Shown: positions 1-9,360, counted from the first letter of the stretch. The stretch: 64,000 nucleotides of DNA from Herbaspirillum sp. meg3 (GCF_002257565.1 NZ_CP022736.1:2914001-2978000); one strand, 5' to 3'. Program-made: numbers and translations. The notes: generated by a model not told the origin, from the letters alone.

Positions 1-1839
1 CGGGCGTAAGAGAGCCTTGTCGCTAGCGCTGCCTGTCATGATGATTTTGATGACACCCTTCTCAGGGTCTGCGTCATGCCATTCAGGACGCAATTCGATA
101 ATTTCGTTATAAAGATGCACGCAGATATCGCGACTCATCGCCACGACCATGGCCTTGCCATCCTGGGCTTTGTTGCGCTCCTCAAAGTGCGCCACCAAAT
201 CGGCCGCTACGCTGGCGACACGGGGCTCGGAACCAACCACTTTTTCCAAGGCGGCCCAACGGCTTTTGAGTTGTGCCTGCGTGCTCTCTTCCTCGTCCTC
301 GGCCAATTCATCCACTTCTTCATCGAGGATGGAAAGGTCCGCCTCTTTCAACTTCAGTTTGGCCAGCCGGGACTCATAGTAAATCGCGACGGTGGCACCG
401 TCGTCCTTGGCCTGCTGCATGTCATAGACATGGATATAGTCGCCGAAGACAGCACGGGTATCGCGGTCGGCACTGCTAACCGGTGTGCCGGTGAAGGCCA
501 CGAAAGTAGCATGCGGCAAGGCGTCACGCAGATTCTGTGCGTAGCCGACTTTGTAGGTTTCCTCACCCACCTTGCCTTTGAGCTTTGCTTCAAAGCCATA
601 CTGAGTACGGTGAGCTTCGTCGGCAATGACGACAATGTTGTGACGGTCAGACAAGACGGGGAAAATGTCTTCGTCTTCTCCGGGCATGAATTTCTGGATG
701 GTCGCGAAAACAATACCGCCGGAGGGACGGTTAGTCAGCAACTGGCGGAGTTCTTGACGGGTATGCGCTTGAGCCGGCTGTTCGCGCAACAGGTCTTGCG
801 CCAGACTGAATACACCAAACAGCTGCCCATCCAGGTCATTGCGGTCAGTGATGACGACGATGGTTGGATTTTCCATCGCGGTGTCTTGCATGACGCGTGC
901 AGCAAAACAGGTCATGGTAATGCTCTTGCCACTGCCCTGGGTATGCCAGACTACGCCACCCTTGCCCTGAATATTGGCCGGGCTGTCATTGCGTGAAGCC
1001 GCCACGACTTGGTCAATAGCCGCGCGCACCGCATGGAACTGATGATAGCCAGCGATTTTCTTGACCAGCTTACCGTCATTCTCGAACAATACGAAGTAGC
1101 GCAGGTAGTCCAATAAATACTGCGGCGCAAAAACACCGCGCATCAAGGTTTCCAGCTCATTAAATTCACCCAACGGGTCTAGGTTGATGCCATCGATGGT
1201 GCGCCATTGGAGGAAGCGCTCGGCATCTGCCGACAACGAACCCATGCGTGCATCAGTGCCATCCGAAATGACCAGCACCTCGTTGTACTGGAATACGTCG
1301 GGAATTTGTTCTTTGTAGGTTTGAATCTGGTCGTGCGCTTTCCAGATATCTGCCGTTTTATCTGCCGGGTTTTTGAGTTCCACCAGCACCAAGGGCAAAC
1401 CGTTGATGAAAAGGATGATGTCTGGCCGGCGGGTGTGATGTGGTCCCTTGATACTGAATTGATTCACCGCCCAGAACTCGTTGCGGGTGACATCAGACCA
1501 ATCGAGCAACCGCACTAAGTCCCCGCGTGTTTCACCATCCTTTTGATATTGCACCGGCACACCGCCTACTAGCAGCTTGTGAAAAGCGCGGTTTGCGGAC
1601 AACAACGAAGGGATGCCCAATTCCATGACCCGTTGCAGTGCGTCTTCGCGCGCGGCGCTAGGGATGAGGGGATTCAAGCGCCCGATGGCCTCCCGGAGCC
1701 TGAACGGCAGAATGACTTGACGGTAATCTATACGCTGAGGCTCACTACCATCATGCGCAATGTCAGGTCCGTAGCGATGCGTGTAGCCGACATCCTGCAG
1801 CCAGCTCAGCGCTTCTTGTTCCAGTTGGTCTTCGGTCAT
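1..1839 (-). CDS. hsdR: Type I restriction enzyme R subunit HsdR (3' part missing)
   Basis: Motor and nuclease subunit of a type I restriction system. It translocates DNA with ATP and cleaves unmodified DNA. The frame stays open from an ATG at 1839 to the left edge, so only about the N-terminal 613 residues are here. The start MTEDQLEQEALSWLQDVGY is typical of HsdR. It is followed by the N-terminal nuclease motif (RPDIILF, then VLVELK), a Walker A motif (TQGSGKS) and a DEAH box (VIADEAHRTQYG), then FTGTP. An AGGGAG Shine-Dalgarno lies about 11 nt upstream. It is the last gene of hsdM-hsdS-hsdR, 32 bp after hsdS. The identity is secure; whether the missing C-terminus is intact cannot be seen. 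Confidence 0.96.
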   Translation of the reverse strand, partial: MTEDQLEQEALSWLQDVGYTHRYGPDIAHDGSEPQRIDYRQVILPFRLREAIGRLNPLIPSAAREDALQRVMELGIPSLLSANRAFHKLLVGGVPVQYQKDGETRGDLVRLLDWSDVTRNEFWAVNQFSIKGPHHTRRPDIILFINGLPLVLVELKNPADKTADIWKAHDQIQTYKEQIPDVFQYNEVLVISDGTDARMGSLSADAERFLQWRTIDGINLDPLGEFNELETLMRGVFAPQYLLDYLRYFVLFENDGKLVKKIAGYHQFHAVRAAIDQVVAASRNDSPANIQGKGGVVWHTQGSGKSITMTCFAARVMQDTAMENPTIVVITDRNDLDGQLFGVFSLAQDLLREQPAQAHTRQELRQLLTNRPSGGIVFATIQKFMPGEDEDIFPVLSDRHNIVVIADEAHRTQYGFEAKLKGKVGEETYKVGYAQNLRDALPHATFVAFTGTPVSSADRDTRAVFGDYIHVYDMQQAKDDGATVAIYYESRLAKLKLKEADLSILDEEVDELAEDEEESTQAQLKSRWAALEKVVGSEPRVASVAADLVAHFEERNKAQDGKAMVVAMSRDICVHLYNEIIELRPEWHDADPEKGVIKIIMTGSASDKALLRP

Positions 1840-1871
1840 GCTGGCATCACTCCCTGATGTCTTTTTTAGTT

Positions 1872-3212
1872 TTAACTTGCTTCGAGTTGTTCCATTGCTT
1901 CTGGTAAGCGCAGTTGGCCGGAAATTAGACGAGGCAACAGCGTATCGCGGAGCACTGAAAGGGATTGGGCTTGCTTTTCGTTCTCTATCAATCGGTCGAA
2001 TAGAGTACCTGCAACATCGATAAATGCATTAACTACTGCAGGCACCGGTACTAAAGCCGGAATGGGCCGGAATGCTTTCTTACTGATTTCCATAAAGGTC
2101 GAACCATTAGCCCTAGCCTTAATGTTTTCCATATTCTGCAGACACCAGAACAGCATATAAAGTGGTGGCAAGATGCCTCCCGGCAGCATGGCAATATATC
2201 CTTGATTGATGGCCAGAGGCACCTGAGCTAGTGCGAGGTAACCAATTGGCGCACGTGACGACAGAAGCAGTGTGCCAATCGGTAGTAAGCCAGAGCCAAT
2301 TTTGGCGAGACCTTGTGCACTGAGTTTACGCTCAGTGTCCAAAAGTACCGGCGCTGCAATCCCTGAAAGGTCTTTAGGTGTCGTCCAGCAATGAACAGGT
2401 GGCTCCCAAAAGACCGTGTTTTTTGTATCAGGTGTAGCACCACCAACTGCTTCGATGGCATCTCCAACCGGCATAACCGTCCACCCCTTCGGCACAGCCC
2501 CCAACGCCGACTCACCAAACTCATCCGGAAACAGCGCCGCCGTGGCTTCGTCCATGCCTTCGGGGGAACGACCTTCCATCTTGGCGCGTACGGGGTCGAA
2601 ATCGACAAACCATGATTTGAACAGAGCTTGGGCGATGGCTTCGAGGGTGGCGTTGGTTTCGCGCAGGAGGATGATGCGGTCGTCGATAGTGCTGAGCATC
2701 GCCGCAACTTCTTGCTGAATGCTCAGCGGCGGTATTCGTACTTCAATCCCGCGTAAGGACTTCAAAGGTGTTGCGATTCCCGGCGTACCAACTTGGGAAG
2801 CATTCATGAGTAATGCAGCCCGTCCAACGGAGCTCTTGAAAAAATACATCAGAAAAAGTGGCTCCGCCTTGGTCCGGTCTACGGCCAGTTTCATTAGACT
2901 GCTCGATAGCATATACCTGCGCCCATCATCGGGGGTAATCCCGACCTCTCCGATATTCCCTCGGTGCGGAAACACAAGGTCACCTGGCGCTAAACAGCAA
3001 CTAGCCAATGAGTCAGCTGTGGCCTCTGAAACATGAACGTATTCGCCTTCAGGTTCACGCCCCCCAGATAGGTTATTTCCACGGATGACACGGACGCCCG
3101 CGGGCACGTACATATCTGCCTTCATTCTGGAACCAAATGGACCCACGGCCATCGCCCCTCGTATAGGCGCAGCCAATTCCTCGACCTTGACTCTTGGCCA
3201 CTCAGAACTCAT
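1872..3212 (-). CDS. hsdS: Type I restriction-modification specificity subunit HsdS
   Basis: DNA-recognition subunit that directs both HsdM and HsdR to a bipartite target. At 446 aa it has the usual family length, with two target-recognition halves. The first includes PLKSLRGIEVRIPPLSIQQE and the second ends in SVLRDTLLPRLISGQLRLP. Each half is followed by the conserved helical spacer (QQEVAAMLSTIDDRI and AFIDVAGTLFDRLIENEKQ). Its first 11 bp overlap the end of hsdM, which indicates translational coupling. The recognition sequence cannot be predicted from this alone, since TRDs are the most variable part of these systems. Confidence 0.95.
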   Translation of the reverse strand: MSSEWPRVKVEELAAPIRGAMAVGPFGSRMKADMYVPAGVRVIRGNNLSGGREPEGEYVHVSEATADSLASCCLAPGDLVFPHRGNIGEVGITPDDGRRYMLSSSLMKLAVDRTKAEPLFLMYFFKSSVGRAALLMNASQVGTPGIATPLKSLRGIEVRIPPLSIQQEVAAMLSTIDDRIILLRETNATLEAIAQALFKSWFVDFDPVRAKMEGRSPEGMDEATAALFPDEFGESALGAVPKGWTVMPVGDAIEAVGGATPDTKNTVFWEPPVHCWTTPKDLSGIAAPVLLDTERKLSAQGLAKIGSGLLPIGTLLLSSRAPIGYLALAQVPLAINQGYIAMLPGGILPPLYMLFWCLQNMENIKARANGSTFMEISKKAFRPIPALVPVPAVVNAFIDVAGTLFDRLIENEKQAQSLSVLRDTLLPRLISGQLRLPEAMEQLEAS

Positions 3213-4764
3213 ACCCGAGTCCTCCCAACTTCTGCCGAATCAGCGCATCTAGTTCCGAGCCCTTGCTCATCTGCTCACCCAACTTCTCAGTCAGCTTTTG
3301 TATCTTGTCGGCAAAGGCCTCATCATCAGCCTCAACTTCTTCAGCGCCAACATAGCGACCCGGCGTCAGCACATGGCCGTGCTGGGCAATCTCGGCTAGA
3401 GGCACGCTACGGCAAAAGCCCGGCACATCTTGATACTCGGTAACGGTAGCACCAGCTTCTACCTCGCCACGCCATGCCGCAACAGTATCCGCAATGTAGG
3501 TAATTGCTTCATCGTTCAACTCGGTCTGAACGCGGGAAATCATCTTACCCTGCTTACGTGCATCGATGAACAGCACTTCGCCCTCGCGCTTTTTCTGCTT
3601 GGTCAAGAACCACAAACAAGCTGGAATCTGGGTATTGAAGAACAACTGCCCTGGCAGTGCAATCATCACCTCCACCACGTCAGCATCAACCATGGCAGCA
3701 CGAATGACACCCTCATTATTTTGACTTGAACTCATCGAACCATTGGCCAGCACGATACCGGCACGGCCATTTGGTTTGAGGTGATGCAGCATGTGCTGTA
3801 ACCATGCGTAGTTGGCATTGCCTTTTGGTGGGTCGCCATAGACCCAGCGCGGGTCGCCTTCCAGACTGCCGTGCCACCAGTCGCTGATATTGAACGGCGG
3901 GTTAGCCAGAATGAAGTCGGCCCGCAGGTCCGGGTGTTGGTTCTTGATGAAGGTATCGCCGGGTTCGCGACCCAAGTTAAAATCGATGCCGCGAATCGCC
4001 AAGTTCATGGCTGCCAGACGCCAGGTAGTCGGATTGGCCTCTTGACCGTAGATGGACACGTCGCCCAACTTGCCGCCATGGGCTTCGATGAATTTTTCAG
4101 ATTGCACGAACATGCCGCCCGAGCCGCAGCAAGGGTCATACACTTGGCCATGGTGTGGGGCCAACACGGCAACCAAGGTCTTGACGATGCTGGCAGGCGT
4201 GTAGAACTGGCCGCCCCGCTTGCCTTCCGCACTGGCGAACATACCCAGGAAATATTCGTACACTTGTCCCAGTACATCACGCGCTTCCGATGCGTTGGTG
4301 CCAAAGCCGATAGTGGAAACCAAGTCCACCAGCTCGCCAAGCTTGCCATCAGGTAGTTGCGCTCGGGCGTAGCGTTTGTCCAGGATGCCTTTGAGCTTGG
4401 GGTTCTCGCCCTCGATAACGGTCAGGGCATCGTCAATGCGTTTGCCGATGTCCGGTTGTTTGGCGGCTGCGCGTAAGGCTTCCCACCGGGCACCTTCGGC
4501 CACCCAGAAAACGTTAGCAGCCTTGTAGTAATCGCGGTCTTCCAGTTCTTCCGCAATTAATTCGGCATTGGAATCGGGCAGAAAATAATCATCCGACTCA
4601 TCGGTAAACCGCATCGCGAGTTCTGCCTGACGTGCTGAGAAGGTGTCTGAGATGTACTTGAGAAAAATCAGCCCGAGAACCAGATGCTTATATTCTGCGG
4701 CGTCCATGTTGGCGCGCAGCTTGTCAGCGGTTGCCCAGAGTGTTTTTTTGATGTCGTCGAGCAT
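3202..4764 (-). CDS. hsdM: Type I restriction-modification DNA methyltransferase HsdM
   Basis: N6-adenine methyltransferase subunit using S-adenosylmethionine; it forms M2S with HsdS. Length is 520 aa. The N-terminal helical domain begins MLDDIKKTLWATADKLR and contains GLIFLKYISDTF. The SAM-binding motif is YDPCCGSGGMF and the catalytic motif IV is ANPPFN. The C-terminus (DALIRQKLGGLGYEF) is typical of the family. It is the first gene of the operon. Upstream lies a region of about 1.2 kb without genes that appears to encode a structured RNA on the same strand, so the two may share transcripts. Confidence 0.97.
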   Translation of the reverse strand: MLDDIKKTLWATADKLRANMDAAEYKHLVLGLIFLKYISDTFSARQAELAMRFTDESDDYFLPDSNAELIAEELEDRDYYKAANVFWVAEGARWEALRAAAKQPDIGKRIDDALTVIEGENPKLKGILDKRYARAQLPDGKLGELVDLVSTIGFGTNASEARDVLGQVYEYFLGMFASAEGKRGGQFYTPASIVKTLVAVLAPHHGQVYDPCCGSGGMFVQSEKFIEAHGGKLGDVSIYGQEANPTTWRLAAMNLAIRGIDFNLGREPGDTFIKNQHPDLRADFILANPPFNISDWWHGSLEGDPRWVYGDPPKGNANYAWLQHMLHHLKPNGRAGIVLANGSMSSSQNNEGVIRAAMVDADVVEVMIALPGQLFFNTQIPACLWFLTKQKKREGEVLFIDARKQGKMISRVQTELNDEAITYIADTVAAWRGEVEAGATVTEYQDVPGFCRSVPLAEIAQHGHVLTPGRYVGAEEVEADDEAFADKIQKLTEKLGEQMSKGSELDALIRQKLGGLGYEF

Positions 4765-4959
4765 TAACTGATGTCACCTTCGTGAGTAAAAAGCGTGTTC
4801 GCGTTATTGTTATCAAATACGCATGGAATTGATTATTGCATTTTCGACATTTTACGATTAATTGCCTTATCAGGCGCCCGAAGAATGCCATGAAATGAAA
4901 CGTTACAATGACTTTCCATACCGTACGGAGGCACCTTATATCCAACTCAGCGCCATGTG

Positions 4960-6018
4960 AGGAGGAGGCCGGGTACCAAAGTGGTAGCCCGGCCGAGAAA
5001 AATACTACCTTTCTTAAAATCTCCTTTTTCGCTATCCAACCTGCCAAGGTTAGAGTTCGTCTCGTCCACCGCCAAGCGGACGAGACGGCACATCACTGCA
5101 ACAGGCCGCCAAGCCTAACCACATACTTTCGCAAAACGCTTCAACCTTTCGGGACATGGTGCCAACCATGTCGCCGCTTTCGCAGCTCCCCAAGTGCTTC
5201 GGTCGTATCGCACATTGAGTCGAACCCTAATCAGTTAATCTCCCCCTCTCACCATCTTCCCGTACGGAGCCATCCGATACGGTACGGCGAGAGGTTCCCA
5301 CGTTAGTTACCAGCTACTGCGCAACGTAGCGCCACCATCTCCACACTCCCCTAGTCTTCCGACTTCCCTTAGGTTTCCCTGGCTCGATGTTCCATAGCGG
5401 CTCAGGTACTCAGATTGTGCTTCATCGACTACGAACCACGGCTTCATGCCTATGGCTCTACGTTGCTCCGCACAGCACCCATCGAGGGGTGCCGTTACAC
5501 GCTTAAGCTATCCAGAGGCCCATGGTTTCCCAAGGTGCCAACCGCGCCAGGTTTCCCCTTGCAGCCCTCGTACATCGCTATACGCTCATCAGCCTACGTG
5601 TGCGGTACGGGTTATGCCCTTGCGGCACATCCCCCGAATCGGCCTTTCACCGACTTTCACCAAATAACAGGTCACCAGGCCATTGCCTGCCTGGAGCCGT
5701 TTCCGTGTCGCCCAACCTCGCCTTGGCAATATGCCGGCAGATTGGGTCGAAGAAGGGAGTTACACCCTTCAGCGCCCATCGCAGCCGCACCAGCCCTATT
5801 AGAGGCATGCGGCTACAGCGTTTGCTTGGCATCAGATTGGCGACCTGATGCCTGTCGAGGTGGCGCCTCGACACGTCCTTTCGGACAGTATGTGTGTTTA
5901 CAGTTGGCGGTCTGTCCGAAGGCCCCTGGTAGCTACCGCAGAGAACCTTGGGACAGACCGCCGTGCATGCGAGCGCCTCAGCTTTCGCTGCGGCTCTGGA
6001 CCTACACAAAATGATTGT
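4960..6018 (-). ncRNA. Putative large structured RNA (about 1 kb) upstream of hsdMSR
   Basis: No convincing protein is encoded here on either strand, but the sequence is packed with perfect stems. Examples: 4967-4994 (12 bp), 5058-5067/5078-5087 (10 bp), 5153-5160/5165-5172 (8 bp, tetraloop), 5475-5480/5487-5492, 5675-5680/5689-5694, 5752-5757/5765-5770, 5828-5835/5845-5852, 5853-5860/5866-5873, 5875-5878/5883-5886, and a long-range 12-bp stem 5906-5917/5951-5962. Read on the minus strand, loops and joints are rich in GAAA (GTCC-GAAA-GGAC, AGC-GAAA-GCT, GGGGAAACC, GGTGAAAG), so the minus strand is the likely RNA. The density resembles domains I-IV of an ORF-less group II intron or another giant ornate RNA. 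I find no canonical domain V, and the family is not identified. Exact ends are uncertain. Confidence 0.6.
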
Positions 6019-6025
6019 CCTATTT

Positions 6026-6053
6026 GGTATAGCTAAAAGCAGTTTGTGTTCAA
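6026..6053 (-). promoter_or_regulatory. Candidate sigma-70 promoter for the structured RNA
   Basis: On the minus strand, a -35 element TTGAAC (6053-6048) is separated by 16 bp from a -10 element TATACC (6031-6026). Transcription would start near 6018, immediately before the first GAAA-capped hairpin. This is a motif match only. Confidence 0.4.
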
Positions 6054-6059
6054 AGCTTC

Positions 6060-6360
6060 ATGAAGATGTATGCCCTCTAAGGAAGAGCAAGTACAAATAG
6101 ATACCGATGGATATAATCCCGACACCGAAGGAAGTGCCTCCGGCATGAACAATAATCAGACCGTGCTGACCGTTGGCCTGTGACACAGGTTCTAAATCGC
6201 TAGCCTAGTCAGGCTTATACGCGAGGTTGCACCGAGTGCGGGGCGGCCTCGATAAAAGAGAAGCAATGAGAGGGGAAGCTCCGAGCCACGTAGATACCTA
6301 ACTTGGCTGGATTTCAACTCAACGCGAAGGTAAACTGGAACCAGAGCTTGTCACCTTAAA
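6060..6360 (+). other. Non-coding, hairpin-rich stretch upstream of the secreted protein gene
   Basis: About 300 bp without an ORF. It contains short stems CCTGT-GAC-ACAGG (about 6177-6189) and AGCCT-AGTC-AGGCT (about 6201-6214), and a long GC-rich stem starting CGAGG and ending CCTCG (about 6222-6251). Purine-rich single-stranded stretches follow on the plus strand (AAAAGAGAAGCAATGAGAGG). It could be the leader of the gene at 6420 or part of the same RNA-bearing element as 4960-6018, on the opposite strand. Family not recognised. Confidence 0.35.
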
Positions 6361-6419
6361 GCCTATTCTCCAGTTTCATCTCGCGAAAACACAAAAACAA
6401 ATAAAGGAAGGGGTATCAA

Positions 6420-6992
6420 ATGAATCGCCGATTGGCTTTGGTTACTATGGCTGCAGCTATTCTCATCCACGCACCTGTATTCTCCGCTCCGCCAAAACGG
6501 CTGGAGCTTTTTGGTATGCAGCTCAAAGGCGCAACACGTGACCAATTACGCCAAACCTTCAAGCAAAACGGAGTTAACCCCGTGCGAGAAGATGACCGTT
6601 ACTGGGTAGATAACTACAATGCAAATGGCGTGCTAGACGGTGCCACCGAGTTCTCTGCCGGCTACGTTTCCGCCACTAGCAAGTTCGCTTTTGCCGGTTA
6701 CACGTTTCCCAGCCGCATGGATACACAGCAAGTTGGAAAGATTATCGATATGGTCGCCGCGAAATACGGGCGTCCTACATCGCGCAAAGGAAACTACGGG
6801 CTAGGCGAAGTGGCGGCCATTTGGTCAATTGGGCAAGGCATGGAGCTACGTGTGACGCGTGGTTGGCCAGATACCACTACATACTTGCTTTACGTGGATT
6901 TGAACGCAAATAAAGCTATGGAGGCAGAAATAGCCGCCAACCGTAAGACTCAACAAGCTGAAAAGGCTAAAGCTCAATCCAAGGCGTTTTGA
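6420..6992 (+). CDS. Secreted protein of unknown function
   Basis: 190 aa with a clear Sec signal peptide (MNRRLALVTMAAAILIHAPVFSA, likely cleaved after FSA). The mature domain starts RLELFGMQLKGATRDQLRQTF and ends in a charged, Ala/Lys-rich helix (EAEIAANRKTQQAEKAKAQ). The ATG follows a strong Shine-Dalgarno (GGAAGGGG). The mature part resembles small periplasmic proteins that compare successive states of a substrate, but I do not recognise a family. It lies just downstream of the structured non-coding stretch. Confidence 0.7.
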   Translation: MNRRLALVTMAAAILIHAPVFSAPPKRLELFGMQLKGATRDQLRQTFKQNGVNPVREDDRYWVDNYNANGVLDGATEFSAGYVSATSKFAFAGYTFPSRMDTQQVGKIIDMVAAKYGRPTSRKGNYGLGEVAAIWSIGQGMELRVTRGWPDTTTYLLYVDLNANKAMEAEIAANRKTQQAEKAKAQSKAF

Positions 6993-7013
6993 CGACTAAT
7001 TAGGAACGACATC

Positions 7014-7061
7014 ATGAAAGATGCTGCCGGTGTCAATGTTAATGTCAACGGCGGCGACTGA
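7014..7061 (+). CDS. Possible 15-aa micro-ORF
   Basis: A 15-codon ORF (MKDAAGVNVNVNGGD) lies 21 bp after the secreted protein gene, with AGGA about 9 nt upstream of its ATG. It may be a translated leader for the gene at 7128 or chance. Confidence 0.2.
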   Translation: MKDAAGVNVNVNGGD

Positions 7062-7127
7062 CTAGAGCCACCGCGTATCGGATAAGCATTTTTCTCAAGC
7101 AAATCAACTGTCTTGAAGGCTACTTTA

Positions 7128-8006
7128 ATGAACCAAATTCAGCGGTCCCCCATCGACTCCAATTCGCTCAGAGCGAAATCGGACGGAGTTGTATTCTTTA
7201 CTTCGGTGCGTCACGCAACTGACCTAGCGTCAGGATTTATGAGCGCTGAAGCTGCAAAGGCCCTGTTCGAACCAGCATCTTTTTCAATTACGGGCGGCGG
7301 AAATTTTTGCTGTGAGGATTTACGCCTCGGCCGCGAGTTGCCTCTTTATGAGGTTGCATATAAAGACAAAGTGTATCGAGCTCTGGTCCGCAAACCTAGC
7401 GGCGAAAATGCCTCTATGGGCCTTGAACTCATTCGCACCTGGGCTCTTGGCGTAACCAGCGACGGCTGGTATGCTCAACCGCCAAGCCGTGTACCAAATA
7501 CGCCGCAAGCCCTGGTCGCCGAACTACAGGGCATCACTGGCGCCAAAATGACCGACCTGATTGAGAACGGATATGACCTCCTTCAATATCGCCTTTTGAA
7601 CGAGCTAGCTTATCCCAAATCCATAGCCCCTGCCGGCTACACCTTGAAAGAAAGATATCTTTTAACCATAGCCCCGAATGGCGAATTGACTACGCTCTAC
7701 GACACGCCAACAGGCGTCGACGCCGATAGATGGAGCTATTTTCTTCATGCATTGGATAGCCGTAACACAGCCAAAACGCTAGATGAATATGCTGCCTACG
7801 GCAACGTCATCCGGGAGTTTGGCCAGAGCGGCGCCACGGCCTTGCGCCAGGCATTGAGACTACGACTTGGCGCCGAAGAGAAGAAGCCTTTCGCACATGT
7901 ACAGAAGGCATTCTTTGAGCTATATCCACCTCGAAAATACGAAACCGAGGTGGAGCGAAGCATAGCTGGTTACCGGGCCATATTTGAAACAAAGAGGCGA
8001 TTCTAA
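7128..8006 (+). CDS. Hypothetical protein, 292 aa
   Basis: No signal peptide or membrane segment is visible. It opens MNQIQRSPIDSNSLRAKSDG and has a Gly/Cys patch (TGGGNFCCEDL) near residue 65. The C-terminal half is helical (ATALRQALRLRLGAEEKKPF). I chose ATG 7128 over an upstream TTG at 7113 because GAAGG lies about 10 nt before it. The protein-like composition and length argue for a real gene, but no family is recognised. Confidence 0.6.
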   Translation: MNQIQRSPIDSNSLRAKSDGVVFFTSVRHATDLASGFMSAEAAKALFEPASFSITGGGNFCCEDLRLGRELPLYEVAYKDKVYRALVRKPSGENASMGLELIRTWALGVTSDGWYAQPPSRVPNTPQALVAELQGITGAKMTDLIENGYDLLQYRLLNELAYPKSIAPAGYTLKERYLLTIAPNGELTTLYDTPTGVDADRWSYFLHALDSRNTAKTLDEYAAYGNVIREFGQSGATALRQALRLRLGAEEKKPFAHVQKAFFELYPPRKYETEVERSIAGYRAIFETKRRF

Positions 8007-8163
8007 TGGGCAAATCGAGGTGAAAGACAAAAGCGGGGATTAGAAGTTGAGCAAGGGATTCAAACCGCAGCCGTGTATTGAGGCCTGTACATAATTAAAA
8101 CACAATTCTATTTGCTCTTCAGAGTTGTCCCGTATGTGAACTTCCGCTTCTGGCCGATTGGGG

Positions 8164-8460
8164 TCAACGCCAATCGTAAGTAAATTTCCACGTGATTGCA
8201 TCAACGGCGTTTGCATCAAGTTTAGGAAATTTCGCTAATAGCACCTCTCGAAAGAGCTTACTGCCTTCGAGAATATCGTGGCTCGTCCAGTCAATCGAAA
8301 TATGCTCGGTCACTTTAAGCAATTCTTTTATTTCCAGAAGCAAACGATGTCCCTCGATATTTCCGAATTCCTGGAGGACGTTGTCGGCATCGGCCGAGGG
8401 AAACGGTTTGGTACCAAAACCTAGATAAATTTCTATCGCGCTGCTTAGGGATGACATCAT
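8164..8460 (-). CDS. Small hypothetical protein, 98 aa
   Basis: Acidic, soluble protein with balanced composition (motifs YLGFGTKPFPSADAD and HDILEGSKLFREVLLAKFP, ending ITWKFTYDWR). Length and acidity recall small immunity or chaperone-like proteins, but this is only an impression. The first two codons are both ATG and no clear Shine-Dalgarno is present. Confidence 0.5.
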   Translation of the reverse strand: MMSSLSSAIEIYLGFGTKPFPSADADNVLQEFGNIEGHRLLLEIKELLKVTEHISIDWTSHDILEGSKLFREVLLAKFPKLDANAVDAITWKFTYDWR

Positions 8461-8588
8461 AAGACTTTATACATTTGAAATAATCAGGATGACCACTACT
8501 GGCCGATTGAGTGCATTTATCTGTTACATGAAAATTGGCAGGTGCGAGACAACCTTCCGCATGAGTCTCTCTGCTTAAGATTTTTTTA

Positions 8589-8852
8589 TTATCTATTTAT
8601 CGGTGGAACGCCGGCCGAAGTCTGTGCCAACAGCACCCGCTGATATCGTAGTAACTCTTGAGATATCAGTAGCATGACGTTTTCTACATTCCCGTTGGGA
8701 ACTGGTAAATGAGCGACATTACTCGTCATTTTCTGAATTAGGCCAAGCGCACCCGAGGCCTTGGATGCATCCAGTTGCGCGCACACTGCCATTAAAACAA
8801 TGTCCATCGAGTGCATTTTTGCAAACAAATACTCTATTTCTTTTTCTTTCAT
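8589..8852 (-). CDS. Small hypothetical protein, 87 aa
   Basis: Starts MKEKEIEYLFAKMHSMDIV and is largely alpha-helical, ending in AGVPPINR. The frame is open further upstream, but that part overlaps the divergent gene at 8896 and looks like its shadow, so the internal ATG at 8852 is preferred (weak AGG upstream). It is probably a small regulatory or accessory protein; no family recognised. Confidence 0.45.
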   Translation of the reverse strand: MKEKEIEYLFAKMHSMDIVLMAVCAQLDASKASGALGLIQKMTSNVAHLPVPNGNVENVMLLISQELLRYQRVLLAQTSAGVPPINR

Positions 8853-8895
8853 GTTGTAACCTATTCTTAAAAATTCAACAATTTGCGAGGGAAAT

Positions 8896-9360
8896 ATGGA
8901 ATGTGTATTAGTAGATATGCAGAAATATACCGCGTTAAAGGGCATGGTCGACCAGTCGGCAAAGGCATACGCAGCTGCTACCTCGCTCATTGACGCACTC
9001 AACCACGCATTTGCGGGTACCAATTCAGCCTTAGGGGTTGGAGCGCTGAAAATTGCTCCCATTGCCCTGGAGTCATTTGAATTTTCAGTTACGAGCGGAG
9101 TGGCACAGGGAAGACTGACCTACGAGGCGGAAATAATTGAGGGTGCATATGTCGGCGCTCTCACATTGTGGAAGAGAAGTTTTAATGCCGAAGGCGCTCG
9201 AATTTGGACGAAAGCATGGAAAGTGTATCTTCCAACAAACGACTCCCCGTATTACTTTGATGGTCGACAACGACAGGCACTAGAGATTATTGGACCACGA
9301 GGCGACAAGACAATAATTACAATCGGCACCACGTTCATCGTGCGATTGATGGAAGAGTAA
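8896..9360 (+). CDS. Hypothetical protein, 154 aa
   Basis: Preceded by GAGGGAAAT before the ATG. The N-terminal half is helical and Ala-rich (AKAYAAATSLIDALNHAFAG). The C-terminal half alternates as in beta-structure (KVYLPTNDSPYYFDGRQ, TIITIGTTFIVRLMEE). No signal peptide. It is divergent from the 87-aa gene, and the two may form a unit with a shared 43-bp control region. Function unknown. Confidence 0.55.
   Translation: MECVLVDMQKYTALKGMVDQSAKAYAAATSLIDALNHAFAGTNSALGVGALKIAPIALESFEFSVTSGVAQGRLTYEAEIIEGAYVGALTLWKRSFNAEGARIWTKAWKVYLPTNDSPYYFDGRQRQALEIIGPRGDKTIITIGTTFIVRLMEE

Noticed and set aside
76..1518. Plus-strand ORFs opposite hsdR (306 and 103 codons)
   Set aside because: They are antisense to a clear HsdR reading frame with Walker A and DEAH motifs.
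5180..5300. A group II intron domain V near 5265-5300 or 5434-5462
   Set aside because: Short GAGCC...GGTTC-like pairs exist, but the length, bulge and tetraloop of a real domain V are missing on either strand.
5415..6014. 199-codon plus-strand ORF and 120-codon minus-strand ORF in the same place
   Set aside because: Both run through many perfect stems, are rich in Arg/Pro/Cys/Ser in a non-protein-like way and lack ribosome-binding sites. They look like by-products of a structured RNA.
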